DNA of 64,000 nucleotides from an uncultured Flavobacteriaceae bacterium (GCA_947493175.1 CANLQD010000011.1:29244-93243), one strand, 5' to 3'; shown: positions 32,831-42,670, numbered from the stretch's first letter. Program-made: numbers and translations. Notes: a model not told the origin generated them from the letters alone.

Positions 32831-34468
32831 ATGTCTCAAACGAAATACATTTTTGTAACCGGTGGGGTTTCATCTTCATTGGGAAAAGGAATTATTGCCG
32901 CCTCATTGGCCAAATTGCTGCAGGCCAGGGGGTATAAGACCACCATTCAAAAATTAGACCCCTACATCAACGTTGATCCAGGCACCTTAAATCCGTATGA
33001 ACATGGAGAGTGTTATGTAACCGATGATGGGGCGGAAACAGATTTGGACCTTGGGCATTACGAACGCTTTTTGAACGTAAAAACTTCTCAGGCCAATAAT
33101 GTTACTACGGGTCGCATCTACCAGAGTGTCATTGAAAAAGAGCGCCGTGGTGAGTTTTTGGGAAAGACCGTTCAAGTAGTGCCGCACATCACCAACGAAA
33201 TTAAGGAACGGGTTCAGTTACTGGGAAACAGTGGTGAATATGATATTGTCATTACTGAAATCGGTGGTACGGTCGGTGATATCGAATCACTGCCGTATAT
33301 TGAGGCGGTTCGCCAGCTGCTTTGGGAATTAGGTGATAACAACGGTATCGTCATACATTTGACCTTGGTGCCCTACCTATCGGCTGCGGGAGAGCTAAAA
33401 ACAAAACCCACCCAGCACTCTGTAAAGACCTTAATGGAAAGCGGAATAAAGGCCGATATTTTGGTCTGTAGAACCGAACATGAAATTTCCGATGATATTA
33501 AGGATAAATTGGCCCTTTTCTGCAATGTACGACGAGAGGCGGTCATTCAATCAATTGATGCCTCCACTATTTATGATGTCCCTGTGTTGATGCAGGAAGA
33601 GGGGCTCGATACGGTAACGCTTAAAAAACTGGCATTGGAAGATGACACCCCCCCTGATTTGCAACAATGGAACGAGTTTCTTCGCAAGCACAAGAATCCC
33701 AAAAACGAAATCAATATCGGGTTGATCGGCAAGTATGTAGAGTTGCAGGATTCCTATAAATCGATTTTGGAATCCTTCATTCATGCGGGAGCCGTGAACG
33801 AGGTGCGCGTAAACGTACGTTCGATTCATTCAGAGCATATCGATCCCAATAACCTGTCAAAAATCATGAATGGGCTCGATGGTATTTTGGTGGCACCCGG
33901 TTTTGGGGAGCGCGGTATCGAAGGGAAGATCCAGGCGGTACAATATGCCCGTGAAAACGGTATTCCTTTCCTGGGAATCTGTTTGGGAATGCAAATGGCG
34001 GTCATTGAATACGCCAGGAATGTTTTGGGACTTCACCATGCCAACTCCACCGAAATGGATGCAGACACCAAACACCCTGTTATCAGTTTAATGGAAGAAC
34101 AAAAGAGCATTACCAACAAAGGGGGCACCATGCGATTGGGTGGCTGGGACTGTGACTTAAGCGAAGGGAGTTTGGTGCAGACCGTATACGAAGGAGCGAC
34201 CCATATTTCGGAAAGACATCGTCACCGCTACGAGTTCAACAATGATTACAAGCAACAATTGGAGGATGCGGGTCTCAGGACATCCGGTATCAATACACAG
34301 ACCGGGCTTGTAGAAATTATAGAGCTTCCGACCCACCCTTGGTTTGTTGGCGTGCAGTATCATCCGGAGTATAAAAGTACTGTTGCGAACCCGCATCCAC
34401 TCTTCGTAGGGTTTGTACAGGCCGCCCTGACCCATAAAAAACAACAAACTAATGCCAGTATGGCATAA
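32831..34468 (+). CDS. pyrG: CTP synthase
   Basis: The 545-residue protein has the two usual domains. The N-terminal synthetase has VTGGVSSSLGKGIIAASLA and DPYINVDPGTLNPYEHGE. The C-terminal glutamine amidotransferase has the nucleophile Cys in FLGICLGMQ and the His/Glu pair in YHPEYKS. It makes CTP from UTP, ATP and glutamine. The order DUF3820-pyrG-yidC is common in flavobacteria. Confidence 0.97.
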   Translation: MSQTKYIFVTGGVSSSLGKGIIAASLAKLLQARGYKTTIQKLDPYINVDPGTLNPYEHGECYVTDDGAETDLDLGHYERFLNVKTSQANNVTTGRIYQSVIEKERRGEFLGKTVQVVPHITNEIKERVQLLGNSGEYDIVITEIGGTVGDIESLPYIEAVRQLLWELGDNNGIVIHLTLVPYLSAAGELKTKPTQHSVKTLMESGIKADILVCRTEHEISDDIKDKLALFCNVRREAVIQSIDASTIYDVPVLMQEEGLDTVTLKKLALEDDTPPDLQQWNEFLRKHKNPKNEINIGLIGKYVELQDSYKSILESFIHAGAVNEVRVNVRSIHSEHIDPNNLSKIMNGLDGILVAPGFGERGIEGKIQAVQYARENGIPFLGICLGMQMAVIEYARNVLGLHHANSTEMDADTKHPVISLMEEQKSITNKGGTMRLGGWDCDLSEGSLVQTVYEGATHISERHRHRYEFNNDYKQQLEDAGLRTSGINTQTGLVEIIELPTHPWFVGVQYHPEYKSTVANPHPLFVGFVQAALTHKKQQTNASMA

Positions 34469-34484
34469 AATCCGGTTTTGGGCA

Positions 34485-34492
34485 TATATTTG
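34485..34492 (+). promoter_or_regulatory. -7 box before yidC
   Basis: TATATTTG fits TAnnTTTG. It ends 104 bases before the yidC ATG, giving a long leader if used. Confidence 0.4.
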
Positions 34493-34596
34493 CCACTATC
34501 CTGGTATGGTGGTATTATAGCGGATGCGCATAACATCCGAACATTTTAATTTGTAACAAAATCCCATACACACCAACCAACAGTAAATACTATTCA

Positions 34597-36462
34597 ATGG
34601 AAGAAAAGAAAATAGATATTAACTCCATTATCGGTTTTGTACTGATTTTTGGAATCTTAATATATATGTTTTATCAGAACCGACCTACACCCGAAGAGCT
34701 GGAAGCTGAAAAGGCAAAACAAGAACAGGTCGAAGTTGACAAAAAGACGGAAAGTGAAGCTCCAGCACCTGCTCAAGAGCCTGTTCAAATAGACTTGCAG
34801 GATTCTACCGCCGTAGCCGATTACAAAAGTTCCTTGGGTGCTTTCGGATTCAATGCCCCACAAGATGGCACGACCGTGTTGGAAAACGATTTGGTTTATC
34901 TGGAGATTAGTAATAAAGGAGGGCAGATTATCGAGGCTCGAATGAAGCAATTCAAGACGTATGATTCGGTTCCCGTGTATTTGGTGAAAGACGGGAATAC
35001 CACTTTTGGATTGAATTTCTCAACTTCTGGCAACCGGATGTTACATACAAAAGAGTTGTTTTTTGAACCTTCAGTCAGTAAAAACGGGGAGAACCAGGTG
35101 CTTTCAATGAAAGCCAAAACAGCACCCAATAAGTTTTTGGAATACCGCTATGAAATGAAACCGGATGACTACTTGGTAGATTTTACGATACGGTCCCAAG
35201 GACTTAATGGGGTCATCAATGCGGGCCAGCCTGTTACGCTTGAATGGGATTTGAAAGGAATACGACACAATAAGAGTATAAAGTACGAAAACCGATATAC
35301 CCGTTTGACGTATAATCATGAGGATGATAAAATAAGCAAACTATCGGAAGGAAGTGATGACGAGGAGACCGAGGAAGATGTAAAATGGCTGTCGTATCGC
35401 CAGCACTTTTTTAGTTCCATTCTGGCGACCCAAGAGCGTTTTGATACGGCTGAGTTAACGTCAAAGAACTTGGTCGAGGAAGAGAACAAAGAGGCAGGGT
35501 TTACAAAAGCATATAGCTCCAAAGTACCTTTGGACATGGCGGGTGGTGAACTTTCACAGAATATGCACTGGTATTATGGCCCTACCGATGTGGCTGTTTT
35601 AGATAATTATGAGGAGTTGGGTCTGGCTGACTCTATCCCCTTTGGTTGGGGTATTTTCGGTTGGATCAACCGTTATGTCTTTACTCCTTTCTATTCCTTG
35701 CTCAGTTCCTTTTTACCCTTCGGAATCGCCATTGTTGTCATGACCATTTTGGTTCGTTTGGCCATGTCGCCTGTTACCTATAAGTCGTATTTGTCACAGG
35801 CCAAGATGAAGGTGCTGAAACCGGAGATTACGGAGTTGGGCGAGAAGTACAAGGACAATGCCATGAAGAAGCAACAAGAGACGATGAAGCTTTATAATAA
35901 GGCCGGTGTGAGCCCCATGAGCGGTTGCGTGCCGGCGCTGTTGCAAATGCCCATTTTCTATGCGCTCTTTATGTTTTTCCCGACATCGTTTGCCTTAAGG
36001 CAAAAATCGTTTTTATGGGCAGAAGATCTTTCTTCCTATGATACAATTTTTGAATGGTCCACGCATATTCCATTGATATCTTCATTTTATGGCAATCACG
36101 TTAGCCTGTTTCCCATTCTTGCATCGGTAGCCATATTCTTTTACATGATGATGACTACCGGGCAGAATATGCCTACGCAGCCTGGCATGCCCAATATGAA
36201 GTTCATTATGTACCTGATGCCGTTCATGATGTTGATATTCTTTAACAACTATGCCTCTGGTCTGAGTCTTTATTATTTTATCTCTAACCTCATTACCATT
36301 GGAATTATGCTGGTTATCAAGAATTTTATCCTGGACGATGAGAAGATTCATGCACAGATACAGGAGAACAAGGCCAAACCTAAGAAAGAGAACAAATTTC
36401 AGCGGAAAATGCGCGAAATGATGGAGCAAGCCGAGGAACAAAAGAAGTTGGGCAAGCGATAG
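34597..36462 (+). CDS. yidC: Membrane protein insertase YidC
   Basis: The 621-residue protein starts with a membrane segment (about residues 8-24, IIGFVLIFGILIYMFY), then a large periplasmic domain, then the conserved five-segment C-terminal domain (from about 355). LVRLAMSPVTYKSYLSQAKM with the hydrophilic groove Arg and GVSPMSGCVPALLQMPIFYA are typical. It inserts proteins into the inner membrane alone or with Sec. The C-terminus is lysine-rich, which fits ribosome contact. It is followed by a terminator. Confidence 0.96.
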   Translation: MEEKKIDINSIIGFVLIFGILIYMFYQNRPTPEELEAEKAKQEQVEVDKKTESEAPAPAQEPVQIDLQDSTAVADYKSSLGAFGFNAPQDGTTVLENDLVYLEISNKGGQIIEARMKQFKTYDSVPVYLVKDGNTTFGLNFSTSGNRMLHTKELFFEPSVSKNGENQVLSMKAKTAPNKFLEYRYEMKPDDYLVDFTIRSQGLNGVINAGQPVTLEWDLKGIRHNKSIKYENRYTRLTYNHEDDKISKLSEGSDDEETEEDVKWLSYRQHFFSSILATQERFDTAELTSKNLVEEENKEAGFTKAYSSKVPLDMAGGELSQNMHWYYGPTDVAVLDNYEELGLADSIPFGWGIFGWINRYVFTPFYSLLSSFLPFGIAIVVMTILVRLAMSPVTYKSYLSQAKMKVLKPEITELGEKYKDNAMKKQQETMKLYNKAGVSPMSGCVPALLQMPIFYALFMFFPTSFALRQKSFLWAEDLSSYDTIFEWSTHIPLISSFYGNHVSLFPILASVAIFFYMMMTTGQNMPTQPGMPNMKFIMYLMPFMMLIFFNNYASGLSLYYFISNLITIGIMLVIKNFILDDEKIHAQIQENKAKPKKENKFQRKMREMMEQAEEQKKLGKR

Positions 36463-36487
36463 ATAGCGTGTGAAAAGTGTACAAGGA

Positions 36488-36516
36488 AAAGCGGCTAAAA
36501 AGGCCGCTTTTTTGCT
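36488..36516 (+). terminator. Intrinsic terminator of yidC
   Basis: The stem AAAGCGGC (36488-36495) and GCCGCTTT (36503-36510) runs into TTT. Confidence 0.85.
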
Positions 36517-36531
36517 TTTAAGGACTGGCCT

Positions 36532-36539
36532 TATCTTTG
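36532..36539 (+). promoter_or_regulatory. Possible -7 box before the DUF6515 gene
   Basis: TATCTTTG fits TAnnTTTG, but it lies almost 150 bases before the start codon, so the transcript leader would be long. Confidence 0.35.
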
Positions 36540-36609
36540 GTCCGAATTAAAAGTTTACCGGTGTACATTGAAAATAATTGCTTGGAACCCAGACGAAACG
36601 GATGTTTTT

Positions 36610-36623
36610 TTCGTTTAAACGAA
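36610..36623. promoter_or_regulatory. 14-bp palindrome upstream of the DUF6515 gene
   Basis: TTCGTTTAAACGAA is a perfect palindrome 64 bases before the start codon, in an otherwise AT-rich leader. It may be an operator. No regulator gene is adjacent. Confidence 0.45.
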
Positions 36624-36686
36624 CGTATTTAAACCTTTTTTTGTTGAGGTCATCAAAACCTTAAATAATCGCAAAACGTCATTCAA

Positions 36687-37265
36687 ATGAAAAATGTAAA
36701 GTATGTTATAGGGTTCCTATTGTTGTTTTTTGTTTTTCCGAGCCAACAAATGGAAGCCCAGGTAAGGACTCCGAGAGCCAAGGTAGTAAGGGTGAAAAAA
36801 CGAAAGGCCAAAAGAAAGGTGCGGCGAAAAGTACGCCGACGCAATCGCAGGGTAGCCCGCAGAACCTTGCGAAGCTTACCGGCAGGTACGAGGGCAATTG
36901 CTTTTAGAAATGTTACCTATCGCCCCGTAGGAGGTATGTTTTTTGTTGCAAGAAAAGGCATTTATGTGCGCACGTTCCCACCAAGAGGATTTAGACTTCG
37001 GGTATTGCCCATCAATGCTATTCGAATAGCCGTTCGTGGAAATGCCTATATGTATGCCGATGGAGTGTTTTATCAGAAAGCAGATGAGGAGTATGAAATT
37101 GTGGCTCCTCCAAAAGGTGCCGTAATACCTGATTTGCCCGAAGATGCGGAGGAAATCGATTTCAGTGGTGTGTCTGCCTATGAACTCAACGATGCAGTTT
37201 ACAAGGCCATTGAGGATGGTTATGAAGTTTTGGAGGTACTCGAAGAAGAAGGTTTAGAAGAGTAG
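36687..37265 (+). CDS. DUF6515-family exported protein with a strongly basic N-terminal segment
   Basis: The 192-residue protein has a signal peptide (about 1-24, ending MEAQ). Residues 29-62 are dominated by Arg and Lys (KKRKAKRKVRRKVRRRNRR). Then comes a domain with the pattern FRNVTYRPVGGMFFVARKGIYV, written in part as FRNVTYRPVGG, and NAYMYADGVFYQK, typical of DUF6515, and an acidic C-terminus. Basic and acidic ends suggest it binds polyanions or cell-wall material; this is inference. It is a single gene with a clear terminator. Confidence 0.72.
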   Translation: MKNVKYVIGFLLLFFVFPSQQMEAQVRTPRAKVVRVKKRKAKRKVRRKVRRRNRRVARRTLRSLPAGTRAIAFRNVTYRPVGGMFFVARKGIYVRTFPPRGFRLRVLPINAIRIAVRGNAYMYADGVFYQKADEEYEIVAPPKGAVIPDLPEDAEEIDFSGVSAYELNDAVYKAIEDGYEVLEVLEEEGLEE

Positions 37266-37292
37266 CTTCCCATACGGTTAGCTATAGAACTT

Positions 37293-37323
37293 AAAAACCC
37301 CGACAATTTTGTCGGGGTTTTTT
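37293..37323 (+). terminator. Intrinsic terminator of the DUF6515 gene
   Basis: AAAACCCCGAC and GTCGGGGTTTT flank a short AT loop and are followed by a T run. Confidence 0.9.
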
Positions 37324-37507
37324 AGCATTAAGTAGGTTAAGTTTGGTAAGATTTGGGACTGTGAATATGTGATTTATTTCTTGTTAAAAAAAAATTGAGT
37401 TGTCAAGTGTCCAATTTTGTATGCTAACGTAGGCCACCCTGTGGTTTTCCATTCTTTAGCTTGAGAACCCGCTTAGACTTTTCAGGTGGAGGCGAGTTCC
37501 TAAATAA

Positions 37508-37548
37508 AAAACTTCCCCGAAGCTATGGGTTAGCTACGAGGAAGTTTT
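37508..37548 (-). terminator. Terminator of the four-domain fasciclin gene
   Basis: AAAACTTCC (37508-37516) and GGAAGTTTT (37540-37548) form the stem; in minus sense the T run follows. The inner part also pairs (AGCTA..TAGCT). Confidence 0.7.
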
Positions 37549-37603
37549 ACAACAACCAATACATTGACCTACCTATCGATGTAGGCCAACTAACAAACAA
37601 TTT

Positions 37604-39637
37604 TTAGTGTCTTACCGGAAGACCTAGTGCTTCTAAGACAACTTGCGGTAAAAGAACCTTGTTAACAACATGAACAATACCGTTGCTAGCAATCTGATCT
37701 GCTAAAGCAACATTGGCATCCGTAGTACTTCTATCTCTTATCCGTATGCTGTGGCTGGTAAGGGCGAACAAAGACTCTCCTTGAACCGTAACCAACTCTT
37801 GGTGGTCGGTTAAATCACCTGATGCTACGGCAGCTCCAGCTACCACATGGTAAGTCAGTACAGTAGCCAATAACTCTTTTTCGGCATCGGTGTCAAAATC
37901 GGCCAAGCTATTGTAATCTGGTCCTAGGGCATCTAACAAGTCTGCAAAAGCGGCGTTGGTCGGTGCGAATACGGTGAAAGGTCCGTCTCCGCTCAATACA
38001 TCTACCAAGCCTGCATCTGCTTGAATCAAGGCATCTACCAAAAGGCTTAAGTCGGGTACTGACTGTGCCAAACCAACAATATTAGGTGTGGGCGGATTCA
38101 AAATATCCAATACTTCCTGTGGTAATAAGACTTTATTGATCACGTGTACAACACCGTTACTAGCTTCGACGTTCGGTAGAACTACACTTGCGTTCTCGTT
38201 GGTAGCATCTTCTACGTGCACAGTGCCATCTTTAATATTGATTCCCACATTTTCTCCCTGTACGGTCTGAATCATTTGACCATTACTCAAGTCTGTTGAG
38301 AAAGCTGCTGTTCCTGATACCACATGATAAGTAAGTACCTTTACAAGCAATTCTTTTTCTTCAGCGGTATCAAAATCTGAAAGACTGTTGTAATCATCGC
38401 CCAATGCCCCTAACAAGGCTACGAAGGCATCATTCGTCGGAGCAAAAACGGTGAACGGTCCATCTCCTGAAAGTGTTTCGACCAATCCGGCATCCGCTTG
38501 CTGTAAGGCCCCTACCAATAGGCTTAGGTCATCGGTCTCCACAGCAATTTCAACAATGGTTTTTAAGCTTAACGAAGCAACAAAGTCGATGGCCGATTGT
38601 GGTAACAATACCTTATCGATGGTATGCGCTACCCCATTGGAGGCCATGATATCGGTACCTGTGATGTTGGCATCCGTATCGGAGGCATCCCCGATGACAA
38701 AGGTATCTCCGGAAGCGATTACTTCAATAGCGTTTCCTGCCAACGCTGTTTCTACGGATCCCTCGGCCAAATCGGCCTCTTTTACTTCCGCACCCGCAAT
38801 CACATGATATAACAAAATGTCCTTTAACAACATCATTTCGGCATCCGTATCGAAATCGTCCAAACCATTATAGTCATCGCCAAGAATTCCCAATAGTGCC
38901 ACGAAAGCATCGTCGGTCGGTGCAAATACGGTGAAAGGTCCGTCGCTTGACAGTGTTTCCACGAGTCCTGCTTTGATGACCGCTGCCTCTAAAATAGACA
39001 GGGCCTCTGTTTCCACTACAATCTCTACAAGATTTTTACTGTCCATCTCTTCATCACCGCTCAAGGCATCCAATACTTCTTGTGGCAACAATACCTTGTC
39101 GATCAAATGAACCACACCATTACTGGCCATGACATCGGGAAGCGTCACTTGCGCGTCCATATCGGTAGCATCCTGAATGAAAACGCCACCGTCTAGACTA
39201 ACGGTTACATCCTCGCCCTGCAAAGTTTCAATGGTCTGCTCATCGCTCAAATCTGTTGATTTTGCCGCAATGCCAGCAACTACGTGGTATGTTAAGATTT
39301 TAGCTAACAACGCTTTTTCCTCGTCGGTATCGAAATCTTCCAACGAGTCATAACCATCTAGATTTCCCAATAGGGCATCGAAGGCAGCATTGGTAGGTGC
39401 AAATACAGTGTACGTCTTGTCGTTATCACTTAAGGCTTCTACCAAACCGGCATCGGCTTGTACGAGAGCTGCTACTAAGGAGCTTAGTGAAGATTCCCCG
39501 GTTGCTACGGCTGCAATGGTATTGTTGGTATCGTCGTTACGGTCAACCACATCGGTATCGTCGTTGTCGCACGACAGCGCGAACATGCTAAATGCCGCTA
39601 GTAGTACTAAATTCTTTAATCGGATAAATTTTTTCAT
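37604..39637 (-). CDS. Lipoprotein with four fasciclin (FAS1) domains
   Basis: The 677-residue protein has a lipobox at Cys23 (ALSC, followed by DNDDTD), then four FAS1 repeats starting near residues 48, 200, 352 and 512. Each has the H1-type pattern GPFTVFAPTNDAF and the H2-type ASNGVVHLIDKVLLP. Acidic residues after the Cys fit the Bacteroidota surface lipoprotein signal. FAS1 domains mediate adhesion and binding to surfaces or matrix. It is one of three adjacent FAS1 genes and has its own terminator. Its leader shares a 40-bp block with the third gene. Confidence 0.93.
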   Translation of the reverse strand: MKKFIRLKNLVLLAAFSMFALSCDNDDTDVVDRNDDTNNTIAAVATGESSLSSLVAALVQADAGLVEALSDNDKTYTVFAPTNAAFDALLGNLDGYDSLEDFDTDEEKALLAKILTYHVVAGIAAKSTDLSDEQTIETLQGEDVTVSLDGGVFIQDATDMDAQVTLPDVMASNGVVHLIDKVLLPQEVLDALSGDEEMDSKNLVEIVVETEALSILEAAVIKAGLVETLSSDGPFTVFAPTDDAFVALLGILGDDYNGLDDFDTDAEMMLLKDILLYHVIAGAEVKEADLAEGSVETALAGNAIEVIASGDTFVIGDASDTDANITGTDIMASNGVAHTIDKVLLPQSAIDFVASLSLKTIVEIAVETDDLSLLVGALQQADAGLVETLSGDGPFTVFAPTNDAFVALLGALGDDYNSLSDFDTAEEKELLVKVLTYHVVSGTAAFSTDLSNGQMIQTVQGENVGINIKDGTVHVEDATNENASVVLPNVEASNGVVHVINKVLLPQEVLDILNPPTPNIVGLAQSVPDLSLLVDALIQADAGLVDVLSGDGPFTVFAPTNAAFADLLDALGPDYNSLADFDTDAEKELLATVLTYHVVAGAAVASGDLTDHQELVTVQGESLFALTSHSIRIRDRSTTDANVALADQIASNGIVHVVNKVLLPQVVLEALGLPVRH

Positions 39638-39840
39638 AATAATGTACTTTTTAGGTGTGAACTGTTTAATTATCGCAATGGCTGTTTGTTTTGTTGGTCC
39701 TTCATACGGAAATAATTTTTTTCAACCGAAATAGCGCTTTGTTCCAGTTTTTTTATCAATTCAATATGAGAAGCTGTGTTTTATTCAACAGAAAACCATT
39801 TTTGTTTAATTTATAGTTAAGATAATTAAACAGTAAAAGG

Positions 39841-39880
39841 GTTGCTTTTGTCTAATTAAAATTTACAAAAGTTTAACAAA
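39841..39880 (-). promoter_or_regulatory. Conserved 40-bp upstream block, copy A
   Basis: GTTGCTTTTGT, 16 variable bases, then AAAGTTTAACAAA; identical blocks and spacing occur at 42671-42710. Both are upstream of FAS1 genes on the minus strand, here 204 bases from the start. Confidence 0.6.
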
Positions 39881-39953
39881 ATTAAATTTTGAAGTCACAG
39901 CTATACTGCATGCATTTCATCGATCGGTAAGCGTGATTGCTTGCGGGAATAAA

Positions 39954-39980
39954 AAAGACCACCTAGATCAGGTGGTCTTT
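39954..39980 (-). terminator. Terminator of the two-domain fasciclin gene
   Basis: AAAGACCACCT (39954-39964) and AGGTGGTCTTT (39970-39980) form a perfect 11-bp stem with T run in minus sense. Confidence 0.88.
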
Positions 39981-40014
39981 CCATTTTGTGGCATTAAGAT
40001 TTTTTTAAGAAAAT

Positions 40015-41004
40015 CTAATTCTCTGTATTGGGTAATAAGACACTATCAATAAGGTGTATGACCCCGTTGGAAGCTTGAATGTTGGTGACGGGAATGGCGG
40101 TTCCATCGTTTCCAGATCCATCTGTAATGGTCAAATTTCCGTCAATATCTAAAAAGAGAATATCATCTCCTTCCAAGGTGGTGGCCGTTTCTCCACTACT
40201 GATCGATTCGGCCCGAACATTTCCTAAAAGTACGTGGTGCGCGAGTACCGAGATCAACAGGCCTTCAGGAATATCACTGCTGAAGTTCCAGTCGGGATTG
40301 GAGTCCAAAAGATTTTCAAAGGCCATATTGCTCGGTGCGAATAGGGTGAAAGGTCCCGTCTCGCCCAATTGCTCATCTAATTCAGTGCTTGGGGAAACCA
40401 CATCGATAGCAGTATCCAATTCCTCGAAGTTGTCGTCTATCGCAATAAAAGTTTCCAGAGTTGGAAAGTCGATAACGGCATCCACCAAATGAATGATTCC
40501 ATTAGAAGCAGGAATATCGGCTGTAGTAACATTAACGGCACCATTGAATACCACGCCTCCATTGGTGGCGTCGAAATACAGGGCAAGATTACTGTTATCG
40601 GTGGGGCCTTCTGCCAAGGTTTCCAAATAATTTTTTTGAAGATTGGTCAGCAAGGCCGACTCGATCCGATCCTGTACCACATGGTTTAGAAGTATATTTC
40701 TTAAAGTAGCAATAGGCACTGCGTCAATATCTGCAAAGCCAGCTGCTGACAAAAAAGTGTTGAAAGCCGCATTGGTAGGCGCCATTACAGTGTACAGGGT
40801 GCTGCCTTCCAAGGTACTGGTTAAATCAGCTCTTTCCAAGGCGGCCACTAGGTTTGTGAGGTCTGCATTCCCTTGGGCGATTTCAATAATATTGGTTTCA
40901 GGGACGGGCACGGAGTTGTTGTCGTCATCAACATTGCAGGCCGTTGCAAGAACCAAAAAACAGCTGATAGCTAGCCCATTGGTTATTTTTCTAAACTTTT
41001 TCAT
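40015..41004 (-). CDS. Lipoprotein with two fasciclin (FAS1) domains
   Basis: The 329-residue protein has a lipobox at Cys23 (ATAC, followed by NVDDDN) and two FAS1 domains (about 40-190 and 190-329). The first is normal (VMAPTNAAFNTFL, ASNGIIHLVDAVI). The second is also intact (FTLFAPSNMAFENLL, ASNGVIHLIDSVLLP). It is predicted on the outer membrane, possibly on the surface. Its neighbours carry three and four FAS1 domains, so the cluster probably arose by gene duplication and domain number change. Confidence 0.93.
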   Translation of the reverse strand: MKKFRKITNGLAISCFLVLATACNVDDDNNSVPVPETNIIEIAQGNADLTNLVAALERADLTSTLEGSTLYTVMAPTNAAFNTFLSAAGFADIDAVPIATLRNILLNHVVQDRIESALLTNLQKNYLETLAEGPTDNSNLALYFDATNGGVVFNGAVNVTTADIPASNGIIHLVDAVIDFPTLETFIAIDDNFEELDTAIDVVSPSTELDEQLGETGPFTLFAPSNMAFENLLDSNPDWNFSSDIPEGLLISVLAHHVLLGNVRAESISSGETATTLEGDDILFLDIDGNLTITDGSGNDGTAIPVTNIQASNGVIHLIDSVLLPNTEN

Positions 41005-41093
41005 AATCCATTTATTTAACCTTGTTTTAATTATACGTTTACTATGCGTTATTTCAGAATAATGGTGAAGTTAAGAGAAGTTTGTTAAACAAA

Positions 41094-41118
41094 AAAACCG
41101 CCTTCGGGAGGCGGTTTT
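41094..41118 (-). terminator. Terminator of the three-domain fasciclin gene
   Basis: AAAACCGCCT (41094-41103) and AGGCGGTTTT (41109-41118) form a perfect stem with a T run in minus sense. Confidence 0.88.
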
Positions 41119-41145
41119 AAGTATAAACGATTTGGAATATAGCTC

Positions 41146-42537
41146 TTAATTCTCCAAATTCGGAATCAAAACTGCGTTCAATACATGAATAACACCATTA
41201 CCAGCCTGAACGTCCACTGCAATAATACCAATACCGTCGTTCCCGGCGCCATCGACTACGTCAGCGATATTACCATCGGTGCCCGGTAACGAAATCTGGA
41301 TATCATCTCCTTCCAAGGTCGTGGCTGGCGTGGTACCATCTGGTGTAAGGTCGCCAGAACGAACATTAGCTCCTCCCACTACATGATGGTTTAAGATAGC
41401 AGTCAATGTATCCTCATCCTCTGGAATGGTAATGGCTGCGAAGGCATCATTGGTGGGTGCGAATACGGTGAAAGGTGCCGGGTCGGTACCGTCTGCCGTA
41501 CTTAAGACGTCGGCAAAAGGGGTAGCAGGGGTTAACTCGGTCAATGCGGTTACCAACGTAGAGAAGTTAGGATCTGCTAGGGCGAAAGTGACCACTGTTG
41601 GAATATCGATTACATTGTCTACTGCATGAATAACACCATTAGTGGCTACAATATCTGCGATGGCTACATTGCTGGTTCCATTTAAGGTAACACCGTCATC
41701 GGTATTCACATAAAGACTTATGGCATCATCATCACCGTTGGTCGCAGCGGTAGTTTGGTAACTGTTGCTTAAACCGCCTGAAAATGCCGCCGCTCCTACA
41801 ATAACATGATTGCTCAATACATTGTTGATATCATTTCCTGCAGGGTTCTCAAAGGAAGCGAAACCGCTATTTACGGGTGCGAAAACGGTGAAAACTTCCT
41901 CTGTTTGGGATAATAAATCTGTAAAAGTGGTGTTATCATCGGCGGTCAAAGCACCTACCAATTCGCTTAAGTTTTCATTGAACAGTGCGTGGTTAACGAT
42001 GTTAGGCAGTCCGATTACCTGATCTACAATATGAACCACCCCATTGGTAGCATCAATATCGGCGGTTGAGACGGTAGCATTGTTGATTTGTACACCGTTC
42101 GCTGTATTTACATATAAGCTGAGCGCTTGGTCGTCAGGGCCAGCAGTGGATAAGGAGCTAATGTACCCTGTTGATAGGGAGGTGGAAACTGCTTCTCCCG
42201 ACACTACATGGTTCAACAACACAGCGGTCAAAATATCGTCGGGCACGTCTTCGACAGAGGCAAAGCCATTATCGGTTAAAAATGCCTCAAAAGCCGCATT
42301 GGTAGGTGCAAAAACAGTGAAAGGGCCATCGCCTTCAAGGGTGCTTACCAAATTCGCTTCCTGTAAAGCGGCAACTAAATTGGATAAGTCCGCAGTAGCC
42401 ACGGCCAAGTCAACGATGTTATCACCTTCCTCCATCGGGGGATTTACGGGGTCATTGTCATCGTCACTACAAGCTACGAAAGCGGTAGCCAAGATAGTTA
42501 GGATAAAAATAGATTTGAGTTTCAAAAACTTCTTCAT
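41146..42537 (-). CDS. Lipoprotein with three fasciclin (FAS1) domains
   Basis: The 463-residue protein has a lipobox at Cys23 (FVAC, followed by SDDDND) and three FAS1 domains (about 40-180, 180-320 and 320-463). The middle one is the most diverged (VFTVFAPVNSGFASF). Each ends in the usual TNGVIHAVDNVI/GNGVIHVLNAVL pattern. A role in adhesion or matrix binding is inferred from the family. Confidence 0.93.
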   Translation of the reverse strand: MKKFLKLKSIFILTILATAFVACSDDDNDPVNPPMEEGDNIVDLAVATADLSNLVAALQEANLVSTLEGDGPFTVFAPTNAAFEAFLTDNGFASVEDVPDDILTAVLLNHVVSGEAVSTSLSTGYISSLSTAGPDDQALSLYVNTANGVQINNATVSTADIDATNGVVHIVDQVIGLPNIVNHALFNENLSELVGALTADDNTTFTDLLSQTEEVFTVFAPVNSGFASFENPAGNDINNVLSNHVIVGAAAFSGGLSNSYQTTAATNGDDDAISLYVNTDDGVTLNGTSNVAIADIVATNGVIHAVDNVIDIPTVVTFALADPNFSTLVTALTELTPATPFADVLSTADGTDPAPFTVFAPTNDAFAAITIPEDEDTLTAILNHHVVGGANVRSGDLTPDGTTPATTLEGDDIQISLPGTDGNIADVVDGAGNDGIGIIAVDVQAGNGVIHVLNAVLIPNLEN

Positions 42538-42670
42538 GGTACTTGTTTTAAGGATTATTAGTATTCGTTAAAAGTGTTTGTTATGTTAATTGAAGCTGGC
42601 AAAATCTGATATTTGTTTAACAAATTGAATCAATTAATAAACATAACGAAGATATAGGGTTGAACGAAAG

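Larger units (their letters stand above)
39638..40014. other. Promoter and leader region of the four-domain FAS1 gene
   Basis: No gene. In minus sense TAATTTTG (39884-39877) fits the -7 pattern and the leader contains the block 39841-39880 shared with 42671-42710. Confidence 0.45.

Noticed and set aside
42044..42571. Plus-strand frame of 175 codons
   Set aside because: It mirrors the FAS1 gene on the minus strand; repeated Ser/Thr/Ala content keeps the frame open.
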